DNA from: Candidatus Aminicenantota bacterium
Lineage (GTDB): Bacteria > Acidobacteriota > Aminicenantia > UBA2199
Assembly (NCBI GenBank): GCA_027318645.1
Contig: DAHVOV010000133.1
Location: forward strand, 1 to 46,634
Direction: 5' to 3'
Length of the DNA stretch: 46,634 bases
Of the stretch, positions 8,928 to 18,412 are shown in pieces (within the stretch, counting starts at the first letter, position 1; the number at the start of each line of letters is the position of its first letter). The position numbers and the translations under genes are program-made. The notes beneath the pieces were generated by a model. The model had not been told where the DNA came from. It saw only the letters and a program-made list of their open reading frames with translations, and did no database searches.

Positions 8928-9662
8928 ATGAAGAAAAATAGTCTTCCCAGTCTGCTTGTTTTGCCGGTGCTCCTTCTGGCCGCCGCCGCCACGGTCCAAG
9001 CCCGGAACCTGGACATAAAGTGGATCGAGGTCGAGGGGGGAGCGTTCACGCCGGCAAGCGGCGGTTCGACACGTCCGATCACGCTCGACGGTTTCTTCAT
9101 GAGCGCGACGGAGGTGACCTTCGATCAGTTTGACGCCTACTGCGAGGCGACAGGGGCAAGAAAGCCGGATGACGCGGGTTGGGGCAGGGGCAGCCGGCCG
9201 GTCCTGAACGTGTCCTGGGAGGAGGCGGCCGCCTTCTGCCGCTGGCTGAGCCGGGAGATCGGGGCTGAAATCCGCCTGCCGAATGAGGCGGAATGGGAAT
9301 ATGCCGCAGCGGGCGGCAACCGGAGCAAAGGCTACCGGTACAGCGGCAGCAATACCTGGCGGGAGGTATCGTGGTCCGAGGGGAATTCCGGCGGCATGCC
9401 CCACCCGGTCGGGGGAAAGAAGCCCAATGAACTGGGCCTGTACGACATGAGCGGCAACCTCTGGGAGATGTGCGCAGATTGGCCTGCAGGCGATCCGGCG
9501 AAGCCGCGATCCGCCAGCGGGAGCCGCGACGGGGGCGTGAAGCGCGCGGTGCATGGGAATTCGTATGACAATCCCGCCAGCGACCCCAGGCGCGCCGACG
9601 TGCACGTCTTTCTCGGGGAAGGCCACATCAACGTTGGCTTTCGCGTCGTTAAGACGATATAA
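8928..9662 (+). CDS. FGE-sulfatase (SUMF1/EgtB/PvdO fold) domain secreted protein
   Basis: WIEVEGGAF, ATEVTFDQFDAYC, PVLNVSWEEAAAFCRWLS, RLPNEAEWEYAAAGG, NELGLYDMSGNLWEMCADW, GFRVVK; signal peptide from the Met at 8928. Alternative in-frame GTG at 8868 with AAGGAGG upstream. Confidence 0.85.
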   Translation: MKKNSLPSLLVLPVLLLAAAATVQARNLDIKWIEVEGGAFTPASGGSTRPITLDGFFMSATEVTFDQFDAYCEATGARKPDDAGWGRGSRPVLNVSWEEAAAFCRWLSREIGAEIRLPNEAEWEYAAAGGNRSKGYRYSGSNTWREVSWSEGNSGGMPHPVGGKKPNELGLYDMSGNLWEMCADWPAGDPAKPRSASGSRDGGVKRAVHGNSYDNPASDPRRADVHVFLGEGHINVGFRVVKTI

Positions 9663-9719
9663 GGCGGTCCCGCCCCAATGCTGGAGCGGAACGGCAGCAG
9701 CGGAGATCGGACCGGCGTC

Positions 9720-9748
9720 TTGAATTTTCGCCGCCGGTGGAGTATAGA
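9720..9748 (+). promoter_or_regulatory. promoter TTGAAT-N17-TATAGA
   Basis: TTGAAT 9720-9725, TATAGA 9743-9748, 17-bp spacer; upstream of the CDS at 9810. Confidence 0.55.
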
Positions 9749-9809
9749 TGCCATCCGCGAAAAGCACGCGGACCCGCTCCGCGAAGCGGAGGGTCCGGCG
9801 GGAGGGAAA

Positions 9810-10781
9810 ATGAACAAGACCGCCCATGTCGCCGCCTGGATCATGGCGCTGGCCATCGGCCTGGCGGCCGCGCCGCTGCCGGCGCGGACGGCCCCCGAGA
9901 TGAGGAAATGGGAGGCGCTCGGCGCGCAGCACAGGAACGAATTCTCCGGCCAGCCGCAGAAGAAGGCGATGTTCATCGCCGGCCTGGTCGCGGAGCGCCT
10001 GGCCCAGGACGGCGTCAAGCCCAACGCCGACGTCATCGGCCGCGCGGGGGCGCTGGCGACGCACGGCGACCAGGCCGCCGGGACCTGCGGCGACGTCGCC
10101 GAGGTCATGCGCAACGCCTTTGTCGGCGCCGGCTTCGCCCACCACGAGATATTCAAGCTGGTGGTGAGGAAGTTGGGGCTGAACCAGCTGAACCGCGGCT
10201 GGGTGTTCGACGTCAACATCGAGCACGTCGTGTTCGGCGCCGTGGTGGACGGCAAGCCGGTCGTGTTCGAGGCCTGGGGCTACGGCGGGGAGAACGGCTC
10301 GTTCGCCGGCTTCTACAAGAGCGTCTGGAACGGCATGGACCTGCACGTCTGGCTCGCCACGATGCGCAAACACGGCTACGACACCTACTCGTACGGCGAC
10401 GACCATTTCCGGCCGGTCGACGCCGACCGCATCTCGAACTTCCTGAGGAAGCTCGAGTTCAAGGGCTCCAGCCGGCCGGCCAAGCGCCCGACGCTTGTTC
10501 CGGGAACAAGCCCCGGCGGCGGCGACGACACCGCCCGCGTCGAGTCCGAGTTCCGTTCGCTCTATCCCCTCTGGCTAAGGAAACGGGACGACCCCACGAG
10601 CGTCACCACCGTCCTGGTCAACGCCCGCAGGGAGGGCGACGGCCGCTACTTCATCAGCATCGAGACCCGCTGCCGCAACGCCCAGGGCGCCAGCTGGGTG
10701 TGCGCGTCGCGCACCCTGTACATGACGCTCGCCGACCTGCGCGAGAGCGTCCAGGTCTACAAGCGCGACCTGGGGCGATGA
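9810..10781 (+). CDS. Secreted protein of unknown function, possible transglutaminase/papain-like fold
   Basis: Signal peptide; Cys in AAGTCGDVAEVMRNAF and His in FDVNIEHVVFGAVVDGKPVVFEAWG in an order compatible with a Cys-His hydrolase fold; GGAGG upstream of the ATG. Confidence 0.5.
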   Translation: MNKTAHVAAWIMALAIGLAAAPLPARTAPEMRKWEALGAQHRNEFSGQPQKKAMFIAGLVAERLAQDGVKPNADVIGRAGALATHGDQAAGTCGDVAEVMRNAFVGAGFAHHEIFKLVVRKLGLNQLNRGWVFDVNIEHVVFGAVVDGKPVVFEAWGYGGENGSFAGFYKSVWNGMDLHVWLATMRKHGYDTYSYGDDHFRPVDADRISNFLRKLEFKGSSRPAKRPTLVPGTSPGGGDDTARVESEFRSLYPLWLRKRDDPTSVTTVLVNARREGDGRYFISIETRCRNAQGASWVCASRTLYMTLADLRESVQVYKRDLGR

Positions 10782-10848
10782 GCACACCCGGGCAGCCGAT
10801 GAAGGAAAGGGACGTCGCCGGCCATTCGCGCCACCGGGGCCACGCCGC

Positions 10849-11934
10849 GTGCTGATCGCCGCCGTGCTCGCCTTTTCCGCGCTGCTGGCCGCATGGGGCG
10901 TCCTGCTGGCGTTGAGCCCGGGCCGGCCGGCCCCCGTTCCCGGGAAGGACGGAAAGCCCGTTCCGGGCAGCGTGGCGGAAAAAATTTACGTCGCGATCAA
11001 CGGCGTCGAGCAGGGGATGTTCATCATCGGCAGGGACGCCCGGAATCCCGTCCTGCTGGTCCTGCACGGGGGAATGCCGGAATACTTCCTGGCCGACCGC
11101 TATCCGACCGGCCTGGAGGACCTGTTCACCGTCGCCTGGTGGGAGCAGCGCGGCTCCGGCATGTCCTATCGCGGCGACATCCCCAAGGAATCCATCACCC
11201 CCGAGCAGCTGATCGCCGACACCGTGGCGGTGACGAACTACCTGCGCCGGCGCTTCGCGAAGGAGACGATCTACCTGATGGCCCACTCGGGGGGGAGCTT
11301 CTTCGGCATCCAGGCCGCCGCCCGGCATCCGGAGCTGTACGCCGCCTATGTCGGCGTGGCCCAGATCGCCGACCAGGTCCGCTCCGAAAAGCTGGTTTAC
11401 GAGCACATGCTCCAGGCCTACAGGACGCTGGGGAACCGGCGCATGGTCCGGGCGCTGGAAGCGGCCCCGGTCACGCTGGATGGCGGCACGCCGCGCAAGT
11501 ACCTGGCCGTGCGCGACCGGGGCATGCACGGCCTGGGCATCGGCACCACCCGCCGCATGCGCTCCATCTTCACCGGATTGTTCCTCCCGTCCCTGGCCTT
11601 CCGGGGGTATTCGCTGCCGGAAAAGATCAATTTTTGGCGCGGCAAGGCCCGCAACGGCGTCAGCGTGATCTGGGAAAAGTCGCTGTTCGCCGACATGGGC
11701 CGGCTGGTGCCGGAACTGAGGATCCCGGCATATTTCCTTGAGGGGGTCCATGACCATACCTGCAATTACGGGCTGGCCAGGGAATATTTCACCCGGCTCC
11801 AGGCGCCGGTGAAGGGATTCTATTCGTTCCGGGATTCCGCCCACTGCCCCCATTTCGAGGAGCCCGAGAAGACGCGCCTCGTGATGCGGAATGACGTCTT
11901 GAACGGAACGAACGGACTGGCGGACTTGACGTGA
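10849..11934 (+). CDS. Alpha/beta hydrolase (proline iminopeptidase-like)
   Basis: VLLVLHGGMPEYF oxyanion region, WWEQRGSGMS, nucleophile elbow LMAHSGGSFFG, late Asp/His (GVHDHT, DSAHCPHFE). GTG start uncertain. Confidence 0.75.
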   Translation: MLIAAVLAFSALLAAWGVLLALSPGRPAPVPGKDGKPVPGSVAEKIYVAINGVEQGMFIIGRDARNPVLLVLHGGMPEYFLADRYPTGLEDLFTVAWWEQRGSGMSYRGDIPKESITPEQLIADTVAVTNYLRRRFAKETIYLMAHSGGSFFGIQAAARHPELYAAYVGVAQIADQVRSEKLVYEHMLQAYRTLGNRRMVRALEAAPVTLDGGTPRKYLAVRDRGMHGLGIGTTRRMRSIFTGLFLPSLAFRGYSLPEKINFWRGKARNGVSVIWEKSLFADMGRLVPELRIPAYFLEGVHDHTCNYGLAREYFTRLQAPVKGFYSFRDSAHCPHFEEPEKTRLVMRNDVLNGTNGLADLT

Positions 11935-12055
11935 CCTCCCGGCCGCGGGGAGCGGATATCGGCCGCCGGCTCATGCCCAAAAAGCGCGGAAAATTGATTT
12001 TAAACCCAAAGTTCTAGTTACTTGCCCGCTGTCGCGGCGTCTTACCAGGTGATGT

Positions 12056-12077
12056 CGGCGGCGTCCGGACGCCGCCG
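12056..12077. repeat. 22-bp perfect palindrome CGGCGGCGTCCGGACGCCGCCG
   Basis: Read directly; both strands identical across 12056-12077, upstream of the CDS at 12106. Confidence 0.9.
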
Positions 12078-12105
12078 GGGTCAAGCCAATACCCAGTGAG
12101 GCGCC

Positions 12106-14760
12106 ATGAAGATGAAAAGCACGCTGCTGCTATTGTTCGCATTATGGATGGCCCCGGCCGTCGCGGCCCGGACGGCCAACGATTCCCCGCCGCCCGCGGT
12201 CACGGCCGTGCGTGCCGAGGAGGCGATCCAGGTCGACGGACTGCTTAACGAGAAAGTCTGGCAAACCCCGGGGTATTCGGCGTTCACGCAGGTCGATCCC
12301 GCCGACGGCAGCGAGCCCAGCGAAAAGACCTCGGTCTGGGTGGCCTACGACGACCAGGCCCTTTACGTGGCGGCGTACCTCTATGACTCGGACAAGGCGA
12401 AGATCATGACCCGCCTCGGCCGCCGCGACGATTACGGCGAGTCCGACTGGTTCCTCTTCTGCGTCGACCCCTATCTCGACCGCCGGACCGGCTACCAGTT
12501 CGCCGTCAACCCCTCCGGGACGGTCTGTGACTGGACGCTGCAGAACGACACCTGGAGCGACAGCACCTGGGACGGCGTATGGGAGGCCAAGGCGGCCCTC
12601 AACGGCGAAGGCTGGGCGGTGGAGATGAAGATCCGCTTCAGTCAGCTGCGCTTCAAGCGCCAGGACGAGGCGGTCTGGGGCGTCGATTTCCAGCGCCTGA
12701 TCAAGCGCCGGAACGAGTTCATCACCTACGCCTGGAAGCCCAAGGAGAAGGTGGGCTTCGTCTCCTATTTCTCGCGCCTGGAGGGGCTGCGCGGGCTGAC
12801 GCCCAGCCGCTACCTCGAGCTCACGCCCTATTCCTTCGCCCAGGCGCGCTTCCGTCCCGGCGAGCCCGGGAACCCCTTCCAGACCGGCTCGAAGCTGCTC
12901 GGCGACGCCGGCCTCGACCTCAAGTGGGGGCTGAAGAGCGACCTGACCCTCGACGCCACCTTCAACCCCGATTTCGGCCAGGTCGAGGTCGACCCGGCGG
13001 TGATCAACCTGAGCGCCTACGAGACCTACTACGAGGAGCGCCGCCCCTTCTTCATCGAGGGCGCCGACACCTTCAACGGCTTCGGCCAGGGCGGCTCCAT
13101 GGGCGGCCCGATCTTCAACTGGCCCTCGCCCGTCTTCTTCTACAGCCGGCGCATCGGCCGCGAGCCCCAGGGAAGTTATGACGGCGACGGCTTCAGCACG
13201 GCGCCCGACGGCGCCACCATCCTCGGCGCCGCCAAGCTGAGCGGCAAGATCGGCGCCTGGAAGCTCGGCGTGCTCTCCGGCGTCACCGCCCGCGAGTTCG
13301 CCCGCATCGACGAGAACGGCGCGCGCTCGAGCCAGGAGGTCGAGCCCTTCACCTGGTACGGCGTGGCGCGGGCCCAGCGCGAGTTCGCCGCCGGCCGCCA
13401 CGGCCTGGGCTTCATCGCCACCGGCGTGCGGCGCGACCTGCGCGACGAGGCCCTGGCCGGCATGCTCAACCGCAGCGCCCAGGCCCTGGGCGTCGACGGC
13501 TGGACCTTCCTCGACGCCAGGCGCAACTGGTTCATCACCGGCTGGCTGGGCGCCACCCGCGTGAGCGGCGACCCGGAGCAGATGCTGCGGCTGCAGAAAT
13601 CCTCCATGCATTACTTCCAGCGGCCCGACGCCGATTATCTCCGGCTCGACCCGCAGGCCGGGTCCCTGAGCGGCTGGGGCGGCATGCTGCGCTTCGGCCG
13701 CGAGCAGGGCCGCTTCTGGATGCACGTCAACGCCGGCGCCATCTCGCCCGGCTTCGATCCCAACGACATGGGCTTCCAGTACAGCCTGTCGGACACGGTC
13801 AACAGCAGCGTCGACTTCTCCTACCGCTGGCCGCACCCGGGCAAGGTATTCCGCAGCGTCTTCACCTGGATCGGCGCGTATCGCACCTGGGACTTCGGCC
13901 TCAGCCGCACCGGCAACGGCGTCTCCGGCTCGCTGCAGACCGAGTGGCTCAACTACTGGTTCACCTATCTCAATTATTCCCTCTCCGCCTCCTTCTACAG
14001 CGATACCTTGACCCGCGGCGGGCCCCAGGCGCTGATGCCGTTCGGCTATTCGCTCAGCGCCGGGCTGAGCAGCGACTCGCGAAAGAAGGTCGTTCTCTCC
14101 TTCGACGGCTATTGGAGCCGACGGCCCGGATTCAATGCCACATGGGAAGGCAGCCTCTATGTCAAGGTGAAGCCGCAGAAAAGCCTGACCGTGAGCCTCG
14201 GCCCGGTGCTTTCACTCTCTCACACCGAGCTGCAGTACCTGAAGAGGGTCGCCGATCCGCTGATGCCCGCGACCTACGGCAGCCGCTATCTCTTTGGCCG
14301 CATCGACCAGAAGACCCTGGCCTGCGAACTCCGCCTCAACTGGTCGTTCAGCCCCAAGCTCAGCCTGCAGGCCTACATGCAGCCTTTCCTCTCGGTCGGC
14401 GCCTACAGCCGCTTTAAGGAGCTGGCGCGGCCGCGCAGCGACCAATACAACGTCTACGGCGAGGGCGCCTCGACCGTCGTGCGCGGGGAGGATGGCTACC
14501 TCCTCGACCCGGACGGCCCCGGGCCGGCCGCCTCGTTCGCCCTGGCCGATCCCGATTTCAACATGAAGTCGCTGCGCGGCACCGTGGTGCTGCGCTGGGA
14601 GTACCGGCCGGGCTCCCTGCTCTATTTCGTCTGGACGCAGAACCGGGCCGACTACTCCCACCCGGGCGACCTGCAGCTCGGCCGCGACCTGGATGCGCTG
14701 CTGACGGCCCCGGGCGACAACATCTTCATGATGAAGTTCACCTATCGCTTCAACATCTGA
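12106..14760 (+). CDS. DUF5916/CBM9-like outer-membrane protein
   Basis: Signal peptide, CBM9-like N-term (IQVDGLLNEKVWQTPGYSAFTQVDPADGSEPSEKTSVWVAYDDQALYVAAYLYD), SAYETYYEERRPFFIEGADTF, then a beta-barrel-like C-terminus ending MMKFTYRFNI. Confidence 0.85.
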   Translation: MKMKSTLLLLFALWMAPAVAARTANDSPPPAVTAVRAEEAIQVDGLLNEKVWQTPGYSAFTQVDPADGSEPSEKTSVWVAYDDQALYVAAYLYDSDKAKIMTRLGRRDDYGESDWFLFCVDPYLDRRTGYQFAVNPSGTVCDWTLQNDTWSDSTWDGVWEAKAALNGEGWAVEMKIRFSQLRFKRQDEAVWGVDFQRLIKRRNEFITYAWKPKEKVGFVSYFSRLEGLRGLTPSRYLELTPYSFAQARFRPGEPGNPFQTGSKLLGDAGLDLKWGLKSDLTLDATFNPDFGQVEVDPAVINLSAYETYYEERRPFFIEGADTFNGFGQGGSMGGPIFNWPSPVFFYSRRIGREPQGSYDGDGFSTAPDGATILGAAKLSGKIGAWKLGVLSGVTAREFARIDENGARSSQEVEPFTWYGVARAQREFAAGRHGLGFIATGVRRDLRDEALAGMLNRSAQALGVDGWTFLDARRNWFITGWLGATRVSGDPEQMLRLQKSSMHYFQRPDADYLRLDPQAGSLSGWGGMLRFGREQGRFWMHVNAGAISPGFDPNDMGFQYSLSDTVNSSVDFSYRWPHPGKVFRSVFTWIGAYRTWDFGLSRTGNGVSGSLQTEWLNYWFTYLNYSLSASFYSDTLTRGGPQALMPFGYSLSAGLSSDSRKKVVLSFDGYWSRRPGFNATWEGSLYVKVKPQKSLTVSLGPVLSLSHTELQYLKRVADPLMPATYGSRYLFGRIDQKTLACELRLNWSFSPKLSLQAYMQPFLSVGAYSRFKELARPRSDQYNVYGEGASTVVRGEDGYLLDPDGPGPAASFALADPDFNMKSLRGTVVLRWEYRPGSLLYFVWTQNRADYSHPGDLQLGRDLDALLTAPGDNIFMMKFTYRFNI

Positions 14761-14939
14761 GCCCCGGGGGGGCGTCCGCTGCGGCATGAATTTCTGGAAT
14801 CTGCTTGGAACAACCGTCCCGGTGCTCCTTTCCTTCCGATCTCTCCCGGCATGAGAGGGGCCCCTGTGTTTCTTTTTGCGTGAGACGTTCCGGTTTTATT
14901 ACTATTTTTTATATGACTGGACTCATAAAGGGGGGTACA

Positions 14940-16253
14940 ATGACGCGCATCTCATCTTTTGCGATCACGTTATTCGCTGTTTTCTCGTTTTCGCTATCCG
15001 CGCAGAGCATCACCGTGACCAAGCCCGCCGCCAACGAATCCTGGACCAAGGGCGAAAGCCATACGATCCAATGGACAAAACAGGGGGAGATGCCCACCCA
15101 AGTCCGAATCGTCCTGAGAAAAAAAGAGTCCGCGGAGGCCACCCTGGTGATTGCGGATCAAGCCCCGAACAGCGGATTCTACCAATGGCTGGTGCCAGCC
15201 AGTGTCCCGGACGGAGAATACGTGATCCGGGTCAGGGTCAAGACCGCGGAAATCAGCGACGAAAGCGCCGGCTTCAGCATCGTTTCGTCCTCAGCAGGGC
15301 TGCAGCCCGCTTACAAGGCCGTCCGGCCGGGCAGTTTGAAGGGGCAGCCGATCGCCTATTCCATCAAGGTCGTTAATCCTGCCGCCGGCGATTCCTATCA
15401 GCAGTTGGACACGATCAACATTCGGGTCCAGGCCAACACGGGTCCTGCTGACGGGACGGGGGACGGATTCGACCTCGACCTCTACAACGAAGCCGGGACG
15501 GCCATGATGGCCGATATCCTCTCGGGCGCAATGACCCAGACAGCCCCGGGAGTCTACGTCCATGCCTGGAAAATGCCGCTCATCGACTCGGTCCCAGACG
15601 GCCGGTACACCATCCGCGCACGGAGCTGGAGCCAGAAAATCACTGGCTTCAGCGCTCCCTTCTGGATCAGGACGCCAGGCGCCGAGGAGAAGATCTCGAT
15701 CGAGGCCGTGATCGCGAACAATTGGATCTTCAAAAAGGAGCCGTCGGGCCCAAAACCCACTGAACACGTGGCTGATGAGCGACCAGGGGAGGCCCGGATC
15801 GGATGGTACTACTCCGGGACAAGCAGTATTTACTCGCACAGCTACCTGGGCATCATCTACAGGGCGCAAATGCAATTCCCCATGGATTACCTCAAGCCCA
15901 GGCTTGCCAGGTTAAAAAAAGCGACCCTGACTCTCAGGCAAACCCAGTTCGGCGTCCGCAAGAACGTCGGCGTTCGCCCCTGGACCATCGGCAAGCTGTT
16001 GATCCTCAAGCAGTCCTGGAACGACTTCTTCGACACGCCTTCGATCTTTTTCAAGGATGTCCCGATAAACGCCCCGACGGAGTGGAGCTGTGATGCCACC
16101 GGATTGGTCCGGGACTGGCTGGGCGGAGCAAAGCCCAACCACGGTCTCCTCGTTACGGCGGAATCGGAAGGATGGCTTCGCGACATCTTCTGCTACGCGG
16201 TCTCGTTCTACAAGGGGAAGCTCGACTTGACCTTCTTTGAGCCGCTCAATTGA
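14940..16253 (+). CDS. Secreted protein with Ser-Thr-rich GPI-anchored (Kre9/KNH-like) repeats and a C-terminal domain of unknown function
   Basis: ITVTKPAANESWTKGESHTIQWTKQGEMPTQVRIVL...GFYQWLVPASVPDGEYVIRV repeat; signal peptide; GGGGGT upstream of the ATG. Confidence 0.7.
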   Translation: MTRISSFAITLFAVFSFSLSAQSITVTKPAANESWTKGESHTIQWTKQGEMPTQVRIVLRKKESAEATLVIADQAPNSGFYQWLVPASVPDGEYVIRVRVKTAEISDESAGFSIVSSSAGLQPAYKAVRPGSLKGQPIAYSIKVVNPAAGDSYQQLDTINIRVQANTGPADGTGDGFDLDLYNEAGTAMMADILSGAMTQTAPGVYVHAWKMPLIDSVPDGRYTIRARSWSQKITGFSAPFWIRTPGAEEKISIEAVIANNWIFKKEPSGPKPTEHVADERPGEARIGWYYSGTSSIYSHSYLGIIYRAQMQFPMDYLKPRLARLKKATLTLRQTQFGVRKNVGVRPWTIGKLLILKQSWNDFFDTPSIFFKDVPINAPTEWSCDATGLVRDWLGGAKPNHGLLVTAESEGWLRDIFCYAVSFYKGKLDLTFFEPLN

Positions 16254-16361
16254 GGGGGTCGGCAAGGAAACCCCTAGGGAAGAGGCGGGACATTTCAGAG
16301 TCACGCGCCCAGGTACGTTTCCCAAATGGCCGGTGCGCGCGGCCATCGTGAGCGCAGAATT

Positions 16362-16628
16362 TCAAGCCCGCTGCCTTCTCTTTCTCCTTCCCGTCCCGGG
16401 CGGCGTGCGCCGGGGGCCGAAGTACTTCTCGCTGCGGTAGCGCAGCCACACGCGCAGCACCTGGGGGACCTGCTCCCGCTGCTCCCGCGACAGGCCTTCG
16501 TACAGCCTCATGGCCATCTCGCGGTGGGTGCGGCAGGCGGGATTGCGGTGGGCGTCCCAGTACGAGCGGGCCAGCCGGATCATGCGGCAGGCCTCCTTGA
16601 CCGGGTCCACTGAGGAGCGTTCGGACAT
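16362..16628 (-). CDS. Small hypothetical protein (88 aa)
   Basis: Plausible composition (MSERSSVDPVKEACRMIRLARSYWDAHRNPACRTHREMAMRLYEGLSREQREQVPQVLRVWLRYRSEKYFG); -10-like TACCAT ends 6 nt before its ATG. Confidence 0.45.
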   Translation of the reverse strand: MSERSSVDPVKEACRMIRLARSYWDAHRNPACRTHREMAMRLYEGLSREQREQVPQVLRVWLRYRSEKYFGPRRTPPGTGRRKRRQRA

Positions 16629-16859
16629 GGGAGAATGGTATCACACCCGGGCATTTCCTGTCCCCGCGTCGCAGGCGGCGATATCCTCCGGGGGATTGTC
16701 CGTCCTTGCCGGGATGGCCTGCCGTTCGCCCGGCCGGTTGCCGGAATCACGGGCTGTCGCGGCGGCATCCCGCCCCCGCTGCTGCCGGCAGCGAAAGCCG
16801 GGGGTCGGTCCTGCCGGGCCGCGGGTGAAAATACCTCGCGCCCTTTCTCCCGCCCGCCT

Positions 16860-18341
16860 TCAAAGGTAGCCAAGGCGGCGCAGGTCGCGGAGCAGGGCTT
16901 CCCTTTCCTGGGCGAGATCCAGCGCCGGATCCAGCTTCCCGAGATTCGCTTTCCTCAGCCGCTCGCTCCACCGCCGCCGCTCCAGAATGACAGCGAAGAG
17001 TTTTTTGCGGGCGGCGGGATCGTCGGCGGATCGGTCCAGCAGCTCTTCCGGGTCCGAGGGCAGATGGTAAAGCCGGAACGCGGACTTGGCCGGGTCTTTT
17101 GCGACGACCAGCTTGTAGCCGTCCAGCAGCACGGCATCGATCCCGTTCTCGCCTTCCGGCTCGTTCCGCGCGTCGCTGAAATAGACGGGCCGAATGGATT
17201 GGCGGCCGCCGTCAAGCGACGGCAGGAGGCTGGTCCCCTGTGCGGCGGGGCGCGGCGGGGCGACCCCGAGCATGGCCGCCAGGGTGGGGATGAGGTCGAC
17301 GTGGGCCACCGGCGCGGCGATCGACCTGCGGCGCAGCCCCGGCGCGAACAGGATCAGTGGCACGTGGACCAGCGTCTGCAGGTAGCGGTGGCCGTGCCCC
17401 CAGCGACCGAGCTCGCCCAGCAGCTCGCCGTGGTCGGCGGTGAAGATGAGGATGGTGCGGCGCAGCATGTCCCGGCGGCGCAGGATGTCGAGGACCCGGC
17501 CGATGCGCTCGTCGACCCACTCGACCTCGGCCTTGTAGAGGCCAACGAGGAATTCACGCTCCGCGCCGTCCAGGGGGATGTTCCGCTCCTGAAACTCATC
17601 CCGGATCATGGACAGCGACTTTCCGAGGAACATGCCGGCGTCGACACGGGACCGGGCGCCGGCGGCCGGGATCCTCTCCAGGAAGCGGCGCGGCGGGTCG
17701 TAAGGGGCGTGCGGGTCGTAGAACCAGTTCAGCGCCATGAAGGGCCTGTTCTTCGGGACGGTGGCCAGGTAATGCAGCAGCTTGTCGAAGGTGGCACGGG
17801 GCTTGCCGGGAGCGGGACCGCCCCGGGGATCGGCGGGCGGCTGGCCCCGCCGCCGGTGCCGCGGCCGCGCCGGGAGCGGGAAGCTCCGCGCGTCCCGGAA
17901 ACCCTGGAGGCCGTTGGCGTTCCGCACCAAGGGGTTCTCCAGGTTCATGACGGCATCGTACCCCCTTTCCCGCAGGGCCTCGGCCAGTAGCTGGTCCTTG
18001 GCGTTCACCCAGAATATCCCGCCCGGGATCGGCCCGCCGACGAAATAGGCACTCGAGTAGCGGCCGGTCAGCAGCGACAGGGATGATGGCAGCGTCGTCG
18101 GAGCATTGGCATAGGCGCTCTCGAAGCGGACGCCGTTTCGCGCCAGCCAGTCGATGTGGGGAGTGCGCGCGCTTCCGCCGTAGCAGCCGATCACATCCCG
18201 GCGCAGCGCATCGGAAACGATCCAGACGACGTTGTGGCCGCACCAGCGGGCGGGCCTCGGCCGCAGCAGCCGATATCCAGCGAACAGGACCAGCAGCATG
18301 GCCAGCGCGGCCAGCCACGGGCGAAGGTTCCGGCGTTTCAT
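16860..18341 (-). CDS. Sulfatase-like alkaline phosphatase superfamily protein
   Basis: VVWIVSDALRRDVIGCYGG, NAPTTLPSSLSLLTGRYSS, ILIFTADHGELLGELGRWGHGH. Start trimmed to the Met at 18341 (MKRRNLRPWLAALAML); the ORF-track extension is antisense to the neighbouring gene. Confidence 0.85.
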   Translation of the reverse strand: MKRRNLRPWLAALAMLLVLFAGYRLLRPRPARWCGHNVVWIVSDALRRDVIGCYGGSARTPHIDWLARNGVRFESAYANAPTTLPSSLSLLTGRYSSAYFVGGPIPGGIFWVNAKDQLLAEALRERGYDAVMNLENPLVRNANGLQGFRDARSFPLPARPRHRRRGQPPADPRGGPAPGKPRATFDKLLHYLATVPKNRPFMALNWFYDPHAPYDPPRRFLERIPAAGARSRVDAGMFLGKSLSMIRDEFQERNIPLDGAEREFLVGLYKAEVEWVDERIGRVLDILRRRDMLRRTILIFTADHGELLGELGRWGHGHRYLQTLVHVPLILFAPGLRRRSIAAPVAHVDLIPTLAAMLGVAPPRPAAQGTSLLPSLDGGRQSIRPVYFSDARNEPEGENGIDAVLLDGYKLVVAKDPAKSAFRLYHLPSDPEELLDRSADDPAARKKLFAVILERRRWSERLRKANLGKLDPALDLAQEREALLRDLRRLGYL

Positions 18342-18412
18342 GGTCGTCTCCTCGGATCGCTCCCCAGGATACCATTTTGGCGGGCCGATGGGGAGGGGCC
18401 CGCGGCGCGGGA

